Shown here: one piece after another, positions 39,291-47,921 of the stretch | Layout of the letters: every line of letters begins with the position of its first letter | How positions within the stretch are numbered: position 1 is the stretch's first letter | The notes under the pieces: model-generated | What the model saw: the letters and a program-made list of their open reading frames with translations, nothing else | The model's database searches: none | What the model was told of the DNA's origin: nothing | From: a virus | IMG/VR virus record: IMGVR_UViG_3300023174_000045 | Span: 62,001-126,000 of that record | Length of the DNA stretch: 64,000 bases | Strand: one strand, 5' to 3' | Translations under genes and position numbers: made by a program

Positions 39291-39550
39291 TGAGAATTGC
39301 ACTGTTATCATTGCTACTTGTTGGGTGTTCAACTGTGGTACCTGTCACACAGCGGTTTCCTGAAGCACCGGGCAACACGGCAATGACCGCTTGCCCACAA
39401 CTGCAAAAGGTTGCTGAAGATGCCCAACTCAGTGACATCTCAAAAACCATAACTGTAAACTATGGCACCTATTATGAGTGTGCTGTGAAAACAGATGCCT
39501 GGATTGAATGGTATCAAAAACAACAACAAATATTCAACAACATAAAATAA
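39290..39550 (+). CDS. o-spanin-like lipoprotein
   Basis: An 86-residue lipoprotein with lipobox L-V-G-C (residues 10-13) and a mature part STVVPVTQRFPEAPGN, a Cys, and a final TDAWIEWYQKQQQIFNNI. The same pattern, VPVTxxFPxAP and WIEWY, occurs in spanin-type lipoproteins near lysis genes of T4-like phages. It starts at the A of the previous TGA and lies 10 bases before the endolysin. Confidence 0.65.
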   Translation: MRIALLSLLLVGCSTVVPVTQRFPEAPGNTAMTACPQLQKVAEDAQLSDISKTITVNYGTYYECAVKTDAWIEWYQKQQQIFNNIK

Positions 39551-39560
39551 GGAGCCACCT

Positions 39561-40175
39561 ATGGAATTAACAATCAGTCAATTAAAACAAATGGTACCTG
39601 GCATACCCCATGCTGAGCATTGGTATGAAGCCTTGGACCAACTGTTGCCTGACTATGAAATCAACACACCCCATCGCATTGCTGCCTTCATAGCACAGTG
39701 CGCACATGAATCAGGCGGTTTTAAATTCATCAAAGAGAACTTGAACTACAAAGCAGAAAGTCTGCGCAAAATATTTGGCAAGTATTTTCCCACAGACGAA
39801 TTAGCACAGGCCTATGCCAAAAAACCTGAAATGATTGCCAACAGAATCTATGCCAACCGCATGGGCAATGGCGACGAACACTCTGGCGATGGATATCGCT
39901 ACTGTGGACGTGGACTTATCCAGTTAACTGGCCGGAGCAACTATGAAAACTTTGCTGCCAGTTTGGAAATCTCACCAGAAGAAGCTGCCGAATACTTGGC
40001 CACATTTGAAGGTGCCGCACAAAGCGCCTGCTGGTTCTGGGAAAGCAACAATCTAAATGCAGAAGCCGATGCTGGCGACATCAAGAAAATGACCAAGAAA
40101 ATCAATGGCGGTTTTATTGGATTAGAGGATCGTATCAAGCACTACGAACACGCATTACACATTATGGGAGCCTAA
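39561..40175 (+). CDS. GH19-family endolysin
   Basis: A 204-residue glycoside hydrolase family 19 lysozyme/chitinase-type endolysin. The conserved AFIAQCAHESGGFKF holds the first catalytic Glu, GYRYCGRGLIQLTGRSNYENF the family signature, and CWFWES the substrate-binding helix. It would cut the sugar backbone of peptidoglycan at the end of infection. No signal peptide, so it needs a holin (candidate at 42913). AAGGAG lies before the ATG. A second GH19 domain is embedded in the polyprotein at 50406. Confidence 0.9.
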   Translation: MELTISQLKQMVPGIPHAEHWYEALDQLLPDYEINTPHRIAAFIAQCAHESGGFKFIKENLNYKAESLRKIFGKYFPTDELAQAYAKKPEMIANRIYANRMGNGDEHSGDGYRYCGRGLIQLTGRSNYENFAASLEISPEEAAEYLATFEGAAQSACWFWESNNLNAEADAGDIKKMTKKINGGFIGLEDRIKHYEHALHIMGA

Positions 40176-40176
40176 C

Positions 40177-40716
40177 ATGGCACAAGCAGAAACAAAACCC
40201 TTATCACGTTCAGAACGTGAAGCAGCAATCAAAGACAAAGCAGGCTTAGTGATTGTGATCATGGCCCTGTTCATGGCTGTGACAACTTACTTTTCAAACA
40301 GTTACTCAGGTGCTGTGCTGAAAAACATGCTCAAAGCCACAGACACCTATGCTTTTTATCAAAGCAAAAGTATCAAGCAAAGCATTGCTGAAGGACAACT
40401 GGAACAAACTCAAAACCCTCAACGCCGAGCAGAACTTGAAGCCAAGATTGCTCGCTACGAAAGTGACCCTGCCAAAGGCGAAGGCAAGAAAGAATTGTTG
40501 GCCAAGGCACAGGCCTACGAAGCCGCACGTGATGAGGCTACCCGTCATAGTCCATGGTTGACGTTTGCGTCATTGGCATTTCAACTGGCCATTGTGCTGT
40601 TGAGTGCCAGCATTTTGAGTGTGAACAACACCATGTACCGTATCAGTGAAGTGGTGGCTGTGATTGGCACAGTGTTGTTGAGCCAGGGCATCTGGTTATG
40701 GATACCAGGAGTATAA
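40177..40716 (+). CDS. DUF4337-like membrane protein
   Basis: A 179-residue protein with one N-terminal helix (about 24-40), a charged middle coiled coil (YQSKSIKQSIAEGQLEQ; PQRRAELEAKIARYESD) and two or three C-terminal membrane helices (about 130-178). This is the layout of DUF4337 proteins, whose function is not known. It is part of the lysis-region operon and starts one base after the endolysin stop. Confidence 0.75.
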   Translation: MAQAETKPLSRSEREAAIKDKAGLVIVIMALFMAVTTYFSNSYSGAVLKNMLKATDTYAFYQSKSIKQSIAEGQLEQTQNPQRRAELEAKIARYESDPAKGEGKKELLAKAQAYEAARDEATRHSPWLTFASLAFQLAIVLLSASILSVNNTMYRISEVVAVIGTVLLSQGIWLWIPGV

Positions 40717-40717
40717 T

Positions 40718-41470
40718 ATGGCATTACCAGGAATAAAAATTGAAGGCGGAATCAGCATTGGCGGCGGTATTTTTATGGGCACTGGCACACCGCCAACACC
40801 GCCCACTACAGGCAGTGTGTTGTTTAACTCCACACCTTCGCAATATCTTTCAGTACCTAACAATGCGGCATTTACACAAAATCAACCGTTCACTATTGAA
40901 ACATGGTTCTACCCAACCGATATCACTGGTGGTTATATTTGGGCAATGCTACAGCCTAACTTTTTGACTGTGGCCTATAGAAGCAGTGGTAAATTTCAGA
41001 TTGACATGAGTTATGTTGGTCTTCCACCAGGTTACTCTACGCTAGACACTACATACCCAATCAACAACTGGTATCACATAGCACTAACATGGGACGGCGC
41101 TATAGGATGTTTGTGGATCAACGGCGGCCAAGAGTCTCAATTTTCTGGTGCGGGCGCAACTGTAGCAGGCGGCAATCCATTCCTTATTGGACAATACCAA
41201 GGTCAAGGTCAACCAACACCCTTGGGCAACTTGTCAAACTTCCGTGTGGTCAAGGGAGTGGCAGTTTACACAGGCCCATTTACTGTGCCCACAGCACCGC
41301 TTGCAACCACACAGAGTGCAGGCACAAACATCTCGGCCATTACAGGTACACAAACTCAACTGTTGTTGAACACTATAAATGATGGAAGCTTCTTGACAGA
41401 CACTTCAGCTAACGCATTTACTGTCACAAACAATGGCAGTGTGACAAGTGCCGCACTAAATCCATTCTAA
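40718..41470 (+). CDS. LamG-domain structural protein
   Basis: A 250-residue protein. The first 25 residues are Gly-rich (GIKIEGGISIGGGIFMGT); residues 30-200 form a laminin-G/concanavalin-like domain with the marks QYLSVPNNAAF, FTIETWFYP, NWYHIALTWDG and FRVVKGVAVY. The C-terminal TGTQTQLLLNT segment is usual in phage LamG proteins. It may bind sugars on the host surface. Starts one base after the previous stop. Confidence 0.8.
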   Translation: MALPGIKIEGGISIGGGIFMGTGTPPTPPTTGSVLFNSTPSQYLSVPNNAAFTQNQPFTIETWFYPTDITGGYIWAMLQPNFLTVAYRSSGKFQIDMSYVGLPPGYSTLDTTYPINNWYHIALTWDGAIGCLWINGGQESQFSGAGATVAGGNPFLIGQYQGQGQPTPLGNLSNFRVVKGVAVYTGPFTVPTAPLATTQSAGTNISAITGTQTQLLLNTINDGSFLTDTSANAFTVTNNGSVTSAALNPF

Positions 41471-41503
41471 TTAACCACTGGTTAATCTAACGCCAAGATC
41501 CGT

Positions 41504-41509
41504 TAAATA
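41504..41509 (+). promoter_or_regulatory. late promoter-like element
   Basis: GTTAAATACT, 35 bases before the gene at 41545; between them a GCCCC/GGGGC hairpin (41515-41531) in the leader. Confidence 0.5.
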
Positions 41510-41544
41510 CTCTAGCCCCCAGCGTAGGGGCATGAGCAATAACA

Positions 41545-42369
41545 ATGGATCCACTAACACTATTTGCCTTGGCCAACACGGCTGTTGCGGCTGTGAAAAA
41601 AGGATGTCAACTGTACAAGGACATCAAAAGTGCCGCGGGCGATGTAAAAGGCGTACTTAAAGATCTTGACGATCAGTTTCACAAAAAGTACGATGGCAAA
41701 CCACCGCCACCAGCGGCTGTGAAACAACTCAACGAAGAAAAAGCTCGGGTAACTGAACTCAACAAACGCAGTGAAGACAGCACCAATATCTACACAGAGA
41801 TTGGCGATGCCCTGGGAGCCTACTACGACAACTATTTCAAGTGCCTAGCAGTGCTGGAAGACGAAGAGAAACGATCAAAAACTGAAGTGTATTCAGGTGG
41901 TGACAGTCTGGCCAAACGTGCGTTGAAACGTGTGTTGATGCAAAAGCAACTGGAACAAATGGGCAAGGAACTGCGCGAGCTCATGATCTACCAATCACCG
42001 CCCGAACTGGGTGCGTTGTTCACCGAAGTTGAAAGCATGACCAAAGAGCTGGGCAAAGAACAAAAAGTGCTCATGGCTCGTGAACTTGAACGAGCCCATC
42101 GCAAACGCCAACGCATGCAGAAATATCAATTTGAAATTGCCCTGGGCATTGGTGCCATTGTGGTAATATTTGTGATGATGGGCATGTTCATGTACATTGC
42201 CTACGATGCACAACGCCGTTGGGGCGGTGTAACTGACACCAGATACAGAGACACACTAGCGGCAGTGCAAAAACAAGAGTGGTTTGAGCGCCAACAAAGA
42301 CTGCAAGAATACCAAGATTTCTTGGAACAACGTCGACGCCGGGACAAGCAAGATGAATCCAGTAACTAA
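41545..42369 (+). CDS. membrane-anchored coiled-coil protein
   Basis: A 274-residue protein: a short helical start (FALANTAVAAVKKGCQLYKD), a long charged coiled-coil region (KARVTELNKRSEDSTNIYTE; LERAHRKRQRMQKY), one membrane helix at about 198-221, and a basic tail (FLEQRRRRDKQDES). Found in T4-like marine phages. Function unknown; possibly tail-tape or membrane-delivery related. Confidence 0.7.
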   Translation: MDPLTLFALANTAVAAVKKGCQLYKDIKSAAGDVKGVLKDLDDQFHKKYDGKPPPPAAVKQLNEEKARVTELNKRSEDSTNIYTEIGDALGAYYDNYFKCLAVLEDEEKRSKTEVYSGGDSLAKRALKRVLMQKQLEQMGKELRELMIYQSPPELGALFTEVESMTKELGKEQKVLMARELERAHRKRQRMQKYQFEIALGIGAIVVIFVMMGMFMYIAYDAQRRWGGVTDTRYRDTLAAVQKQEWFERQQRLQEYQDFLEQRRRRDKQDESSN

Positions 42370-42688
42370 GACCTTGTTGTTGACCATGGGCACAATACTT
42401 GCCATGGTTGCAGTACCTGCGGTGCTGATCATATTCCATGTGTACTTGAATGCATTTTTTGCCATTGTGCTGGTGCTGACTTGTTTTGTGCTGTTTGCCT
42501 ATTACACCTATCAAGAGTTTCTGCCAGAGTTTCAACAGGCACAGCTGGAAGAAGAGCAAATCATGCATAGGTTTGCAGGTGATCCTGAAAAAATAAAATT
42601 CTACCGTGGATTCAAAAAACACTTCGACGGGGATTTAAATTTAGACGAGTTAAAACAGTGGTTGATTGACCATCCTAGAAAACATTAA
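42353..42688 (+). CDS. two-pass membrane protein
   Basis: A 111-residue protein with two adjacent membrane helices (about 5-28 and 32-50) and a soluble C-terminal part (FQQAQLEEEQIMHRFAGDP). Starts 16 bases inside the end of the gene before. Possibly acts with that gene's product. No family recognised. Confidence 0.65.
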   Translation: MNPVTKTLLLTMGTILAMVAVPAVLIIFHVYLNAFFAIVLVLTCFVLFAYYTYQEFLPEFQQAQLEEEQIMHRFAGDPEKIKFYRGFKKHFDGDLNLDELKQWLIDHPRKH

Positions 42689-42828
42689 CGACGAACATAA
42701 AACCACACAGCACTCAATACTATGGCAGAGATAACCAGGAACATGCCGAACACTGACACAAGAAACAACCAAGGACGTTTTACCGTGGAAAGATATTCGT
42801 ACAATTGATCAATGGTAGATTGGGCCAT
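42685..42828 (-). CDS. small single-pass membrane protein, - strand
   Basis: A 47-residue protein, MAQSTIDQLYEYLSTVKRPW then a membrane helix (about 20-42) and the ending FYVRR. It is convergent with the gene at 42353 (stops overlap) and has TTTAAATAATAAC before its ATG, a TAAATA element in the same 5-base spacing as other late genes here. The sequence composition is protein-like; it fits a small membrane accessory of lysis or exclusion. Not recognised. Confidence 0.6.
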   Translation of the reverse strand: MAQSTIDQLYEYLSTVKRPWLFLVSVFGMFLVISAIVLSAVWFYVRR

Positions 42829-42889
42829 GTTATTATTTAAAGAAGTGCGGCTTAAATATTACACAGCAGTTATCTTGGCCCGAACTACA

Positions 42890-42895
42890 TAAATA
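42890..42895 (+). promoter_or_regulatory. late promoter-like element
   Basis: CATAAATATTC, 17 bases before the ATG at 42913, with AAAGGAG between: a late element with a normal leader. Another TAAATA at 42853. Confidence 0.6.
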
Positions 42896-42912
42896 TTCAA
42901 AAGGAGCCCACT

Positions 42913-43335
42913 ATGGCAGAACAACAACAACCAGAAAAGAAAGACGAAGATTGGATGCAGAAGAAATGGCGTCCAGCCATGGGATGGATGTACATGGGCA
43001 TCTGTACCTTGGACATGGCAGTGTTCCCAGTGCTGTGGTCAGTGTTGCAAGTGATTCAACACACCACGATCACTCAATGGCAACCACTCACACTGCAAGG
43101 CGCTGGCCTATTCCACGTGGCCATGGGTGCTGTGTTGGGTATTGCCGCATTTGGTCGCACACAAGAAAAGATTGCAGGGGCCGCACAAAACCCTGCACCC
43201 ACAGCATCAGGTACACCGTTGCCAGCACCGGCCCCAGTCCCTGTGGCGGCATCTGCACCAGCTGCGTCCACAGCAGTTACCACAGGCTTTGGCGGTAAGA
43301 AAGCACCACCTGAGCCTGCGTTCCCAGAAATCTAA
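42913..43335 (+). CDS. holin-like membrane protein
   Basis: A 140-residue protein. A charged start (MAEQQQPEKKDEDWMQKKW) leads into WRPAMGWMYMGICTLDM, the W-R-P-x-x-x-x-x-x-x-x-x-x-D opening common to the 3TM holin group (GTA-type). Two or three membrane helices lie between 22 and 85, and the rest is a Pro/Ala-rich tail. It may make the holes that let the GH19 endolysin out. Confidence 0.6.
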   Translation: MAEQQQPEKKDEDWMQKKWRPAMGWMYMGICTLDMAVFPVLWSVLQVIQHTTITQWQPLTLQGAGLFHVAMGAVLGIAAFGRTQEKIAGAAQNPAPTASGTPLPAPAPVPVAASAPAASTAVTTGFGGKKAPPEPAFPEI

Positions 43336-43345
43336 AAGGATCAAA

Positions 43346-43549
43346 ATGAAAAAACTAATCACACTCGTATTAATTTCAGCAATGAGCATGTCGGTGTATG
43401 CAGAAGCCGAAGTCAAAGAAGTTTGCAAAGACAAAAAAGACAAAGCAGGCAAAGTAGTCGTAGACAAAGCAGGCAAGGCCAAACAAGAATGTAAAAAGAT
43501 CAAAGTACATAAGAAACTCGAAGGCACCAAAGTTCCTGAAAAGAAATAA
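43346..43549 (+). CDS. small secreted Lys-rich protein
   Basis: A 67-residue precursor with a clear signal peptide (KKLITLVLISAMSMSVYAEA) and a mature, very basic part with three Cys (VCKDKKDKAGK; QECKKIKVHKKLEG). AAAAGGATC lies before the ATG. It probably goes to the periplasm; the function is unknown. A strong promoter follows just downstream. Confidence 0.65.
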   Translation: MKKLITLVLISAMSMSVYAEAEVKEVCKDKKDKAGKVVVDKAGKAKQECKKIKVHKKLEGTKVPEKK

Positions 43550-43578
43550 TTGACAAGCAACCCTGGGTCCTGTATAAT
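43550..43578 (+). promoter_or_regulatory. sigma70-type promoter for the DnaJ-like gene
   Basis: TTGACA (43550-43555), 17-base spacer, TATAAT (43573-43578). The -10 box sits inside the palindrome at 43566-43593. Confidence 0.85.
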
Positions 43579-43593
43579 TAAACATACAGGACC
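43566..43593. promoter_or_regulatory. operator-like palindrome over the -10 box
   Basis: GGTCCTGTAT (43566-43575) and ATACAGGACC (43584-43593), a perfect 10-bp inverted repeat with an 8-base centre. It covers the -10 box and the expected start of transcription of the DnaJ-like gene, which suggests control by a dimeric repressor. Confidence 0.7.
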
Positions 43594-43599
43594 TTTCTT

Positions 43600-44373
43600 A
43601 TGACCGACTACTACGCCACACTAGGTGTGCCCCGAACTGCCACTGCTGACGAAATCAAACGGGCATTTCGTCGATTGGCCAGCCAGCATCATCCGGACAA
43701 AGGCGGCGATACTCAAAAGTTTCAGGCCATTCAAGAAGCCTATGCCACACTGGGCGACGAACAAAAACGTGCCGAATACAACAATCCCAGGCCACAGTTT
43801 TCAGGATTCAATGGCAGTGTCAACATCAATGACATATTCAACATGTTTGGGCATGGACACGGGTTTGCTCAACAGCCACGGCCACGCAGTCATGTGAGAA
43901 TGACCTTGACCATTACATTGAATGACGTGGCCACAGGTGGCAAACGCACTGTGAGCCTGGGCACAGCACAAGGCATAAGTGCTGTGGAAATTGAAATACC
44001 CATAGGCATCAATGACGGAGACAATGTGCATTATGAAGGCATCGGTCCCGGTGGCTCAGATCTTGTGGTACAGTATCGAGTTCAACCAGACCGAGTTTGG
44101 CAACGTCAGGATCTCAATTTAATTACTGAAACACGAGTGAGCATTTGGGATATAATATTGGGAACCGAATTGCACATTACCACAATTACCGGCAGTGTTT
44201 TGAGTGCCAATATACCTCCCAGAAGTCAACCCGGTGTGACCTTGAGACTGCGAGGAAGAGGATTGACCAACCGAAATGGCAACACTGGTGACATCATGGT
44301 GCGAGTGCAGGCCTTTGTGCCAGATTCCGTCGCACCCGAATTGCTGGCAGCTATTCAAGCACACCACAAATAA
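43600..44373 (+). CDS. DnaJ-like (CbpA-type) co-chaperone
   Basis: A 257-residue J-domain protein. Residues 1-65 form a J-domain with the H31-P-D33 motif that stimulates DnaK; then a Gly/Phe-rich linker ([11 protein letters not shown]) and two beta-sandwich peptide-binding domains (residues about 95-250, e.g. [30 protein letters not shown]). There is no zinc-finger domain, so it is of the CbpA type (type II). It would recruit the host DnaK. It has its own promoter with an operator-like repeat, next to the ClpA-like gene. Confidence 0.88.
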   Translation: MTDYYATLGVPRTATADEIKRAFRRLASQHHPDKGGDTQKFQAIQEAYATLGDEQKRAEYNNPRPQFSGFNGSVNINDIFNMFGHGHGFAQQPRPRSHVRMTLTITLNDVATGGKRTVSLGTAQGISAVEIEIPIGINDGDNVHYEGIGPGGSDLVVQYRVQPDRVWQRQDLNLITETRVSIWDIILGTELHITTITGSVLSANIPPRSQPGVTLRLRGRGLTNRNGNTGDIMVRVQAFVPDSVAPELLAAIQAHHK

Positions 44374-44393
44374 ATATTTTGGCACAGTCAAGG

Positions 44394-44422
44394 TTGCACC
44401 CAATAACAAAATAGCATATAAT
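44394..44422 (+). promoter_or_regulatory. sigma70-type promoter for the ClpA-like gene
   Basis: TTGCAC (44394-44399), 17-base spacer, TATAAT (44417-44422). The start at 44450 is preceded by AAGGACC. Confidence 0.7.
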
Positions 44423-44449
44423 AAACCATAGGACAACTCAAGGACCCAC

Positions 44450-46702
44450 ATGCAAAACAATCCCGAAATTGAACACATTGTAGATCAAGCAGTGAAAATT
44501 GCTCGAGACAAACATCACGAATATGTCATAACTGAACACTTGTTGTTGAGTCTGATCAGGCATGCACCGTTCCGTAAAACCTTGGACAATTTTGGTGTGG
44601 AAGTTGATCAAATGGATCAAGAGGTTGATGTGTATCTTGACAGTTTGAAAAACTTGGTCAAGCCCGGTGAAGAAGTGCAACCACGCAAAACACAAACCTT
44701 GGAACGCCTGTTCAATCGTGCCAATGTGCAGGTCATGTTCACAGGACGCAGAACACTGACCACCTTGGATTTGTACTTGAGCATCATGGCCGAAACCAAC
44801 AGCCATGCACACTACTTCTTGCTGAAATATGGCGTGAAGAAAACTGAGTTTTCAGAATTCTACGGCAAAAATTATCATGCCGGTGAAACCAAAATGAATC
44901 CAGTGCAGGCCAACGAAATACTCACTGAGTACTGCACCAACTTGACAGCCTTGGCACAAGCAGACAAACTGGAACCCTTGATCGGGCGTCAAACAGAACT
45001 GCACGAAATGATCACTGTGATGGCTCGACGCTTCAAGGCCAATGTGCTCATGGTAGGCGATCCTGGCGTAGGCAAGACCTGCATTGTGGACGGCTTGGCA
45101 CAGGAAATTGTGGCTGGACGTGTGCCCAAGTTCATACAAAATCATGAAGTATGGGGACTAGAAGTTGGAAGTTTGCTGGCAGGATCAAAGTACCGCGGGG
45201 AGTTTGAAGAAAAATTCAAGGCTGTGATTGCTGCCTTGGAAACCAAAAAAAACTGTATCCTGTTCATTGACGAAGCACACACCATGAAAGGTGCCGGTGC
45301 CGGAAGCCAAAGTTCATTAGACTTTGCCAACATGCTAAAGCCTGCAATCACCAAAGGCAACTTGAAAGTGATTGCGTCAACAACATGGGAAGAGTATTAC
45401 GAATCATTCGAAAAGGATCGTGCGTTGATGCGCAGGTTCTATCGTATTTCAATTGATGAGCCAGATACAGAAACCACAGAAAAGATTCTCATTGGCCTAA
45501 GCCCAAGACTGGAAAAGTTCCATGATGTGCTAATTGACACAGAAGCAATGATGGCTGCTGTGGAACTGGCCAATCGCTACATACACGATCGTAAAAATCC
45601 TGACAAAGCCATTGACTTGTTGGATGCAAGTTGCGCACGTGAACGTGTGAAAGATCAAGGTACCATCACAGTCACCAAAGAAATGATTCAAGCACAGGTG
45701 TCACGTGTGGCAGGTGTGCCTGTGGATCGCTTGCAAAATGAACGATCGGCAAAGATTGTGGATTTGGAAAGCAATATCAAACAGAAGTTATACGGACAGG
45801 ATAGTGCTGTGGATGCGGTGTTAGAACGTGTGTACATCAACTTTGCCGGCATTGGCAATGCCCGACGTCCTATCTCAAGTTTCTTGTTCTTAGGCCCAAC
45901 AGGTACAGGTAAAACTGAACTGGCCAAACTGTTGAGTGACAACTTGGAAATGAAACTGTTGCGATATGACATGAGTGAGTATCAGGAAAAGCACACAGTA
46001 TCAAGCCTGATTGGTGCGCCTCCTGGTTATGTGGGCTTTGAAGATGGCAACATAGGCGGTGGTAAACTGATCAGTGACATCAGCAAGAATCCCTATGCTA
46101 TCATCTTGTTTGACGAGATTGAAAAAGCACACAGTGATGTCACCAACATCCTGTTGCAAATGCTGGACGAAGGACACATTACGTCAGCCAATGGCAAACG
46201 AGTAGACGTCAAGAACTGCATCATTATCATGACGTCCAACTTGGGGGCTCAAGCCAATGATGCCAACAACATTGGCTTTGGTAGCCTGGAAAAGACCGGT
46301 GAAGAAGATCGTGCCATGAAAGAGTTCTTCCGTCCAGAACTGCGCAATCGTATTGATCGTATCTGCAAGTTCAACAAACTAGACACATTGGCCATCAAGA
46401 AAATTGTGGTGAAGTTTGTGGATGAACTCAAAGCCAGCATGACTGACAAGAACATTCGTCTAGTATTGACTGAGCCTGTGATTGACCACTTGGCTGACAA
46501 AGGCTACGACAGCAAAATGGGCGCACGTCCTTTATCACGCAAGATCGACGAGTTGATCCGTGTTCCACTCAGCAAAAAGATCTTGTTTGATCGACTAGAA
46601 AACTGCGTGATCACAGCAGTGATGGCAACGGATGTTGTGGAATTTGAAATTGAACTAGACAAAGTGAGCACGGTAAATGCCGACGGAATCATTGTTGTAT
46701 AA
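44450..46702 (+). CDS. clpA: ClpA-like AAA+ unfoldase
   Basis: A 750-residue Clp ATPase, near the 758 of E. coli ClpA. A Clp N-domain (residues 1-140, AVKIARDKHHEYVITEHLLLSL), D1 with Walker A GDPGVGKT (about 203-210), D2 with GPTGTGKT (about 482-489), and no long ClpB middle domain. Within D2 it keeps a ClpP-docking type tripeptide I608-G-F610 (NNIGFGS), the loop ClpA and ClpX use to bind ClpP. It may thus redirect host ClpP to chosen proteins. The axial pore Y in D1 is in KYRGEFE. Own promoter; overlaps the next gene by 26 bases. Confidence 0.9.
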   Translation: MQNNPEIEHIVDQAVKIARDKHHEYVITEHLLLSLIRHAPFRKTLDNFGVEVDQMDQEVDVYLDSLKNLVKPGEEVQPRKTQTLERLFNRANVQVMFTGRRTLTTLDLYLSIMAETNSHAHYFLLKYGVKKTEFSEFYGKNYHAGETKMNPVQANEILTEYCTNLTALAQADKLEPLIGRQTELHEMITVMARRFKANVLMVGDPGVGKTCIVDGLAQEIVAGRVPKFIQNHEVWGLEVGSLLAGSKYRGEFEEKFKAVIAALETKKNCILFIDEAHTMKGAGAGSQSSLDFANMLKPAITKGNLKVIASTTWEEYYESFEKDRALMRRFYRISIDEPDTETTEKILIGLSPRLEKFHDVLIDTEAMMAAVELANRYIHDRKNPDKAIDLLDASCARERVKDQGTITVTKEMIQAQVSRVAGVPVDRLQNERSAKIVDLESNIKQKLYGQDSAVDAVLERVYINFAGIGNARRPISSFLFLGPTGTGKTELAKLLSDNLEMKLLRYDMSEYQEKHTVSSLIGAPPGYVGFEDGNIGGGKLISDISKNPYAIILFDEIEKAHSDVTNILLQMLDEGHITSANGKRVDVKNCIIIMTSNLGAQANDANNIGFGSLEKTGEEDRAMKEFFRPELRNRIDRICKFNKLDTLAIKKIVVKFVDELKASMTDKNIRLVLTEPVIDHLADKGYDSKMGARPLSRKIDELIRVPLSKKILFDRLENCVITAVMATDVVEFEIELDKVSTVNADGIIVV

Positions 46703-47372
46703 AGTCGAAACAGACGATCGTAGCAGTCTATACTACAATCAGTATGAGTGGTGCATAACCATCAACATTTCTGAGGCCAGTTGCTTGCGATACTTGGAAA
46801 CTGTGAGATTTGAAGCGGCTGTTCGCAATGCCAAGTACTGGGCCGAAAATGATCGGTGGACAGACCGAGCATGGAGCATGACCAAAGAAACTGCCCTGCG
46901 CGAAACTCGAGATTTGCTGTTGAACGAAACTGCGCCATTCAAAACTGTGGTCAGTTTCAACACTGTGTGCATATACACCAACAATAGACGCATGGCTGAT
47001 CGACTGATTGATCTAGACAACGATGGAGTTCGAGTGCGCCTGGTGCGACAAGCAGTACTTACTCGACCTGCTAATGTGGTTCAACTGCGTGAATCAAAAT
47101 ATGCGTATAGAACTTATTTCAAAGAACGCAAATACAGTCGAGAACAACGGCTCATGCTGGCCAATTTTTTGAACTCAAGAAAAGACACACTGCATCCTTG
47201 TGAATCATTGATGTCGTGGTTGACCGGTCAGTTTCCTGGTTATGTGTTAAATCTCAACTACTCTCGAGCCCATTATTTTGTGGATCATGATCACCCCAAC
47301 GAAGGCACCATGCTGAGCCTGGTGATGCCGGGCATTGTAAGAAAGACCATGCCCATAGAAACGACTAAATAA
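46677..47372 (+). CDS. conserved phage protein downstream of ClpA-like gene
   Basis: A 231-residue protein (ESLLYKVETDDRSSLYYNQY; a central helix; a C-terminal YSRAHYFVDHDHPNEGTMLS). I recall no named family. Its overlap with the ClpA-like gene suggests a partner or adaptor role; this is inference only. Confidence 0.65.
   Translation: MPTESLLYKVETDDRSSLYYNQYEWCITINISEASCLRYLETVRFEAAVRNAKYWAENDRWTDRAWSMTKETALRETRDLLLNETAPFKTVVSFNTVCIYTNNRRMADRLIDLDNDGVRVRLVRQAVLTRPANVVQLRESKYAYRTYFKERKYSREQRLMLANFLNSRKDTLHPCESLMSWLTGQFPGYVLNLNYSRAHYFVDHDHPNEGTMLSLVMPGIVRKTMPIETTK
47366..47371 (+). promoter_or_regulatory. late promoter-like element, 7 bases before start
   Basis: CTAAATAATTGACTATG; TAAATA overlaps the previous stop and lies 7 bases before the ATG at 47379. 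No Shine-Dalgarno. Confidence 0.55.
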
Positions 47373-47378
47373 TTGACT

Positions 47379-47543
47379 ATGGCAAAAATTCAGGAAGAAG
47401 TAGTTGTGATCAAACTCTCAAAATTGATCCGAGATACCGATGCTGGCAGCGAAATTGCTACCACAGACATCGTTGCCGCCTTGCAATCAGTGGCTGAAGA
47501 GCTTGCTGGTGCAGGTGTTGTTGTGGAAGCGGACAAGGCTTAA
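47379..47543 (+). CDS. small acidic protein
   Basis: A 54-residue protein (MAKIQEEVVVIKLSKLIRDT; then IVAALQSVAEELAGAGVVVE). It starts at a predicted leaderless late start, and its TAA shares an A with the next ATG (TAATG). Similar short proteins with an EEVVVIKLSKL start occur in T4-like phages. Function unknown. Confidence 0.6.
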   Translation: MAKIQEEVVVIKLSKLIRDTDAGSEIATTDIVAALQSVAEELAGAGVVVEADKA

Positions 47544-47905
47544 TGACCACGCAAACCATTCTTGATACCACTGAATATGGTGTGCCTTCGGGCAACTATG
47601 ACGGTTCTAGTCAAGACTGGTCCAGTGATCCTGTGACTGCGGCCAACTACTATCGCGGGCGCGGCAGTGTGCAAACTGTGTTTTTCTCTGTGGACGCATT
47701 TGAAGGTGACATGTACCTGGAAGCCTGCTTGGATCAAGATCCTGCTGAGGCCAATTGGTTTACCACATACGTCTATGGTGATGGCAGTACTATTCCACTC
47801 ACAGACTATCACCCTGCATCCGTAACAGGTAACTTTACCTGGATGCGTTTACGTATAGCCGGATTCAGCGGCGGTATTATCAATTCTGTGACAATCACCT
47901 ACTGA
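47543..47905 (+). CDS. beta-rich structural-type protein
   Basis: A 120-residue beta-sandwich-like protein (SGNYDGSSQDWSSDPVTAA; TWMRLRIAGFSGGIINSV). It has the composition of small fibre or capsid decoration proteins in marine phages. Coupled to its neighbours by TAATG. Confidence 0.65.
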   Translation: MTTQTILDTTEYGVPSGNYDGSSQDWSSDPVTAANYYRGRGSVQTVFFSVDAFEGDMYLEACLDQDPAEANWFTTYVYGDGSTIPLTDYHPASVTGNFTWMRLRIAGFSGGIINSVTITY

Positions 47906-47921
47906 CATTTTAGGATAAAAA

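Noticed and set aside
44371-44376. TAAATA at the end of the DnaJ-like gene as a late promoter
   Set aside because: It coincides with the stop codon, the next gene is 74 bases away and has a good sigma70 promoter of its own.
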